Assembly: GCA_905479495.1 (NCBI GenBank)
Contig: CAJQMR010000007.1
Span: forward strand, 124,001-188,000
Direction of reading: 5' to 3'
Length of the DNA stretch: 64,000 nucleotides
From: an uncultured Anaerolineae bacterium
Lineage (GTDB): Bacteria; Chloroflexota; Anaerolineae; Promineifilales; Promineifilaceae
Both the position numbers and the translations under genes were made by a program. Position 1 is the stretch's first letter. Every line of letters begins with the position of its first letter. The notes under the pieces are model-generated. The model was not told where the DNA came from and did no database searches. It saw only the letters and a list, made by a program, of their open reading frames with translations. Below, in pieces: positions 63,140 to 64,000 of the stretch.

Positions 63140-64000
63140 TTACCGACCGAAGTGCATGGGCATGATGATGTGGACAAAATCATTGTCGCCCACGGGTTTA
63201 ATAACGCCGGGTTCCATGGGATTGGTGGTTTCTAGCGCCACTTGTGGTGTGTCGATAACGTTTAACACGTCGGTCATGTATTTCACGTTGAAGGCAATCT
63301 CGATGGACTCGCCATCGACGTTGGCATCAATCGGGGCGACGGAGTCGCCTGTTTCGGTGCTGGTGGCGGCAATAACGGCCGAACCGGGACTGAGTTCATC
63401 CCCTGGCTCGATGCGCACTCTGGCGGTGTGGCTGGATTCGCGGGCAAAAATTTCGGCGCGCTTGCAGGCGCTGCGAAATTCGGCCGTGCTCAGTACGGTG
63501 CGTGTCAAGTTATTCTTGGGGATGATGGGCGTGTAGTCCGGGAATGTTTCATTGATGAGCTGGGAAACCAAAACCACGTTGTCCATGTCGAATACGACCT
63601 GATTGCGGCCTTCGGGTAGAGAAATGTAGACGGCATCGGTGTCATCGCTAGCAATGCGGGCCAGTTCCATCAGCGCCCGTGCCGGAATGATGATGTCTAC
63701 GGGCTTTTCTACATAGCCGGGAATATGGGCGGAGCGCAAGGAGAGGCGGAAACCATCGGTGGCGGCCATGAGCATTTTGCTATCTTCAAAATGGGTTGAG
63801 ACGCCGGTGAGGGTGGGGCGGGTGTCGTCCGTAGCGGCGGCCATAGCTACCTGACTGATCATTTGTTTGAGTACGGCCGTTTCTACCCGAATCCTGCTAT
63901 CCTGATCTGGCTGCGGCACCAGCGGGAACTCCTGGGCGTCGATGCCTTTGATGTTGGCCTCCGTTCGGCCGCAGGTCACGTGAATCGTCTGTGTTTGCTC
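63140..64000 (-). CDS. dnaN: DNA polymerase III beta subunit (sliding clamp), 5'-truncated
   Basis: The last ~286 residues of the clamp are visible and the frame runs off the right edge. The piece has the second and third clamp domains: VLKQMISQVAMAAATDDTRP and LTGVSTHFED, AATDGFRLSLRSAHI, FPDYTPIIPK, and the end VHIIMPMHF that contacts the polymerase/clamp loader. As the C-terminus is complete, the gene is functional as far as seen. The beta clamp encircles DNA and tethers the replicase. It is often close to dnaA and the replication origin, but no origin is in the window. Confidence 0.94.
   Translation of the reverse strand, partial: EQTQTIHVTCGRTEANIKGIDAQEFPLVPQPDQDSRIRVETAVLKQMISQVAMAAATDDTRPTLTGVSTHFEDSKMLMAATDGFRLSLRSAHIPGYVEKPVDIIIPARALMELARIASDDTDAVYISLPEGRNQVVFDMDNVVLVSQLINETFPDYTPIIPKNNLTRTVLSTAEFRSACKRAEIFARESSHTARVRIEPGDELSPGSAVIAATSTETGDSVAPIDANVDGESIEIAFNVKYMTDVLNVIDTPQVALETTNPMEPGVIKPVGDNDFVHIIMPMHFGR

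Larger units (their letters stand above)
174..63880. repeat. Highly iterated palindrome ACGGCCGT, about 95 copies
   Basis: By eye, ACGGCCGT occurs about 95 times (roughly one per 670 bp; random expectation for 8 bp in 64 kb is about one to three). About 30 one-mismatch variants were also noticed. First copy at 174-181, last at 63873-63880. Most are in genes, in all three frames (Thr-Ala-Val, Asn-Gly-Arg, Arg-Pro); several are doubled in short distance (17869-18155, 45416-45468). It is sparse in 1850-4380, 21070-25350 and 35300-39400. Counts are manual and need a script to confirm. Confidence 0.88.

Noticed and set aside
63140..64000. Replication origin near dnaN
   Set aside because: No DnaA-box cluster (TTATCCACA-like) or dnaA gene is visible in the window.
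1..64000. tRNA, rRNA, transposase or phage genes
   Set aside because: Searched by eye for their sequence hallmarks on both strands; none was convincing. A tRNA scan could still find one.

Overview
The window looks like a stretch of chromosome from a Chloroflexota-type bacterium (Anaerolineae/Ardenticatenia-like). This is inferred from the repertoire, not from a marker-gene search: lipoproteins with long Thr/Pro/Val/Glu linkers after the lipobox, class III fructose-1,6-bisphosphatase, an HPr-enzyme I fusion, SpoIIM- and SpoIIIAA-like proteins away from any sporulation locus, and a four-gene succinate dehydrogenase. No rRNA, tRNA, CRISPR array, transposase or phage gene was recognised. Both ends are cut genes: a SpoIIM-type membrane protein at the left and the DNA polymerase III beta clamp at the right.

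Layout. 0-13 kb (+): a SpoIIM-like permease end, then a hexitol island with a PRD/EIIB regulator, separate mannitol-type EIIC, EIIB and EIIA, an HPr-EI fusion, a 584-residue zinc-type dehydrogenase, a PfkB sugar-phosphate kinase and class III FBPase. Together these could import a hexitol as its phosphate, oxidise it and feed it into glycolysis or gluconeogenesis. 13-15.7 kb (-): phospholipid genes (two DUF374 acyltransferases, phosphatidylserine synthase and decarboxylase). 16-21 kb (+): a FlgD-like surface protein, a PhnD-like binding lipoprotein preceded by an attenuator-like leader, and two family 2 glycosyltransferases. 21-22.3 kb (-): a foreign-looking unit with an integron attC-like site and a formylglycine-enzyme-like lipoprotein gene broken by one in-frame TGA. 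22.3-30.2 kb (-): a disulfide-reductase-fold flavoprotein lacking its redox cysteines, a trypsin-like protease and its satellite domain, a TPR/zinc-ribbon membrane protein, and sdhCDAB. 30.6-35.1 kb (+): a GNAT protein, a SpoIIIAA/R3H ATPase, thymidylate kinase, FmdB (-) and guanylate kinase. 35.2-39.4 kb: a large secreted subtilase (-) and a 942-bp AT-rich control region. 39.5-42.8 kb (+): a membrane-anchored NACHT-like ATPase with HEAT-type repeats, an EVE-domain protein and a VOC protein. 43-48.9 kb (-): a secreted glycosidase, lipoproteins, a thioredoxin-like lipoprotein read across a -1 frameshift site, a DsbD-alpha-like lipoprotein and a hydrolase. 49-62.5 kb (mostly -): a TPR protein, PIG-L deacetylase, hydrolase, AcpS, an M16 peptidase pair, a methyltransferase, a ClC channel, nucleotide-sugar dehydrogenase, an FAD oxidoreductase and a flippase-like protein. 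62.8-64 kb: cold-shock protein (+) and dnaN (-).

The most striking DNA-level signal is an 8-bp palindrome, ACGGCCGT (often AACGGCCGTT), present about 95 times by eye where chance predicts only a few. It sits inside genes in all three reading frames (encoding Thr-Ala-Val, Asn-Gly-Arg or Arg-Pro), so it is a DNA feature rather than a protein motif, comparable to HIP1 of cyanobacteria. It is nearly absent from the subtilase block, the attC-flanked unit and the EIIC/EIIB genes. A second layer is a set of short intergenic palindromic repeat families, some of which supply the stop codon of the adjoining gene.
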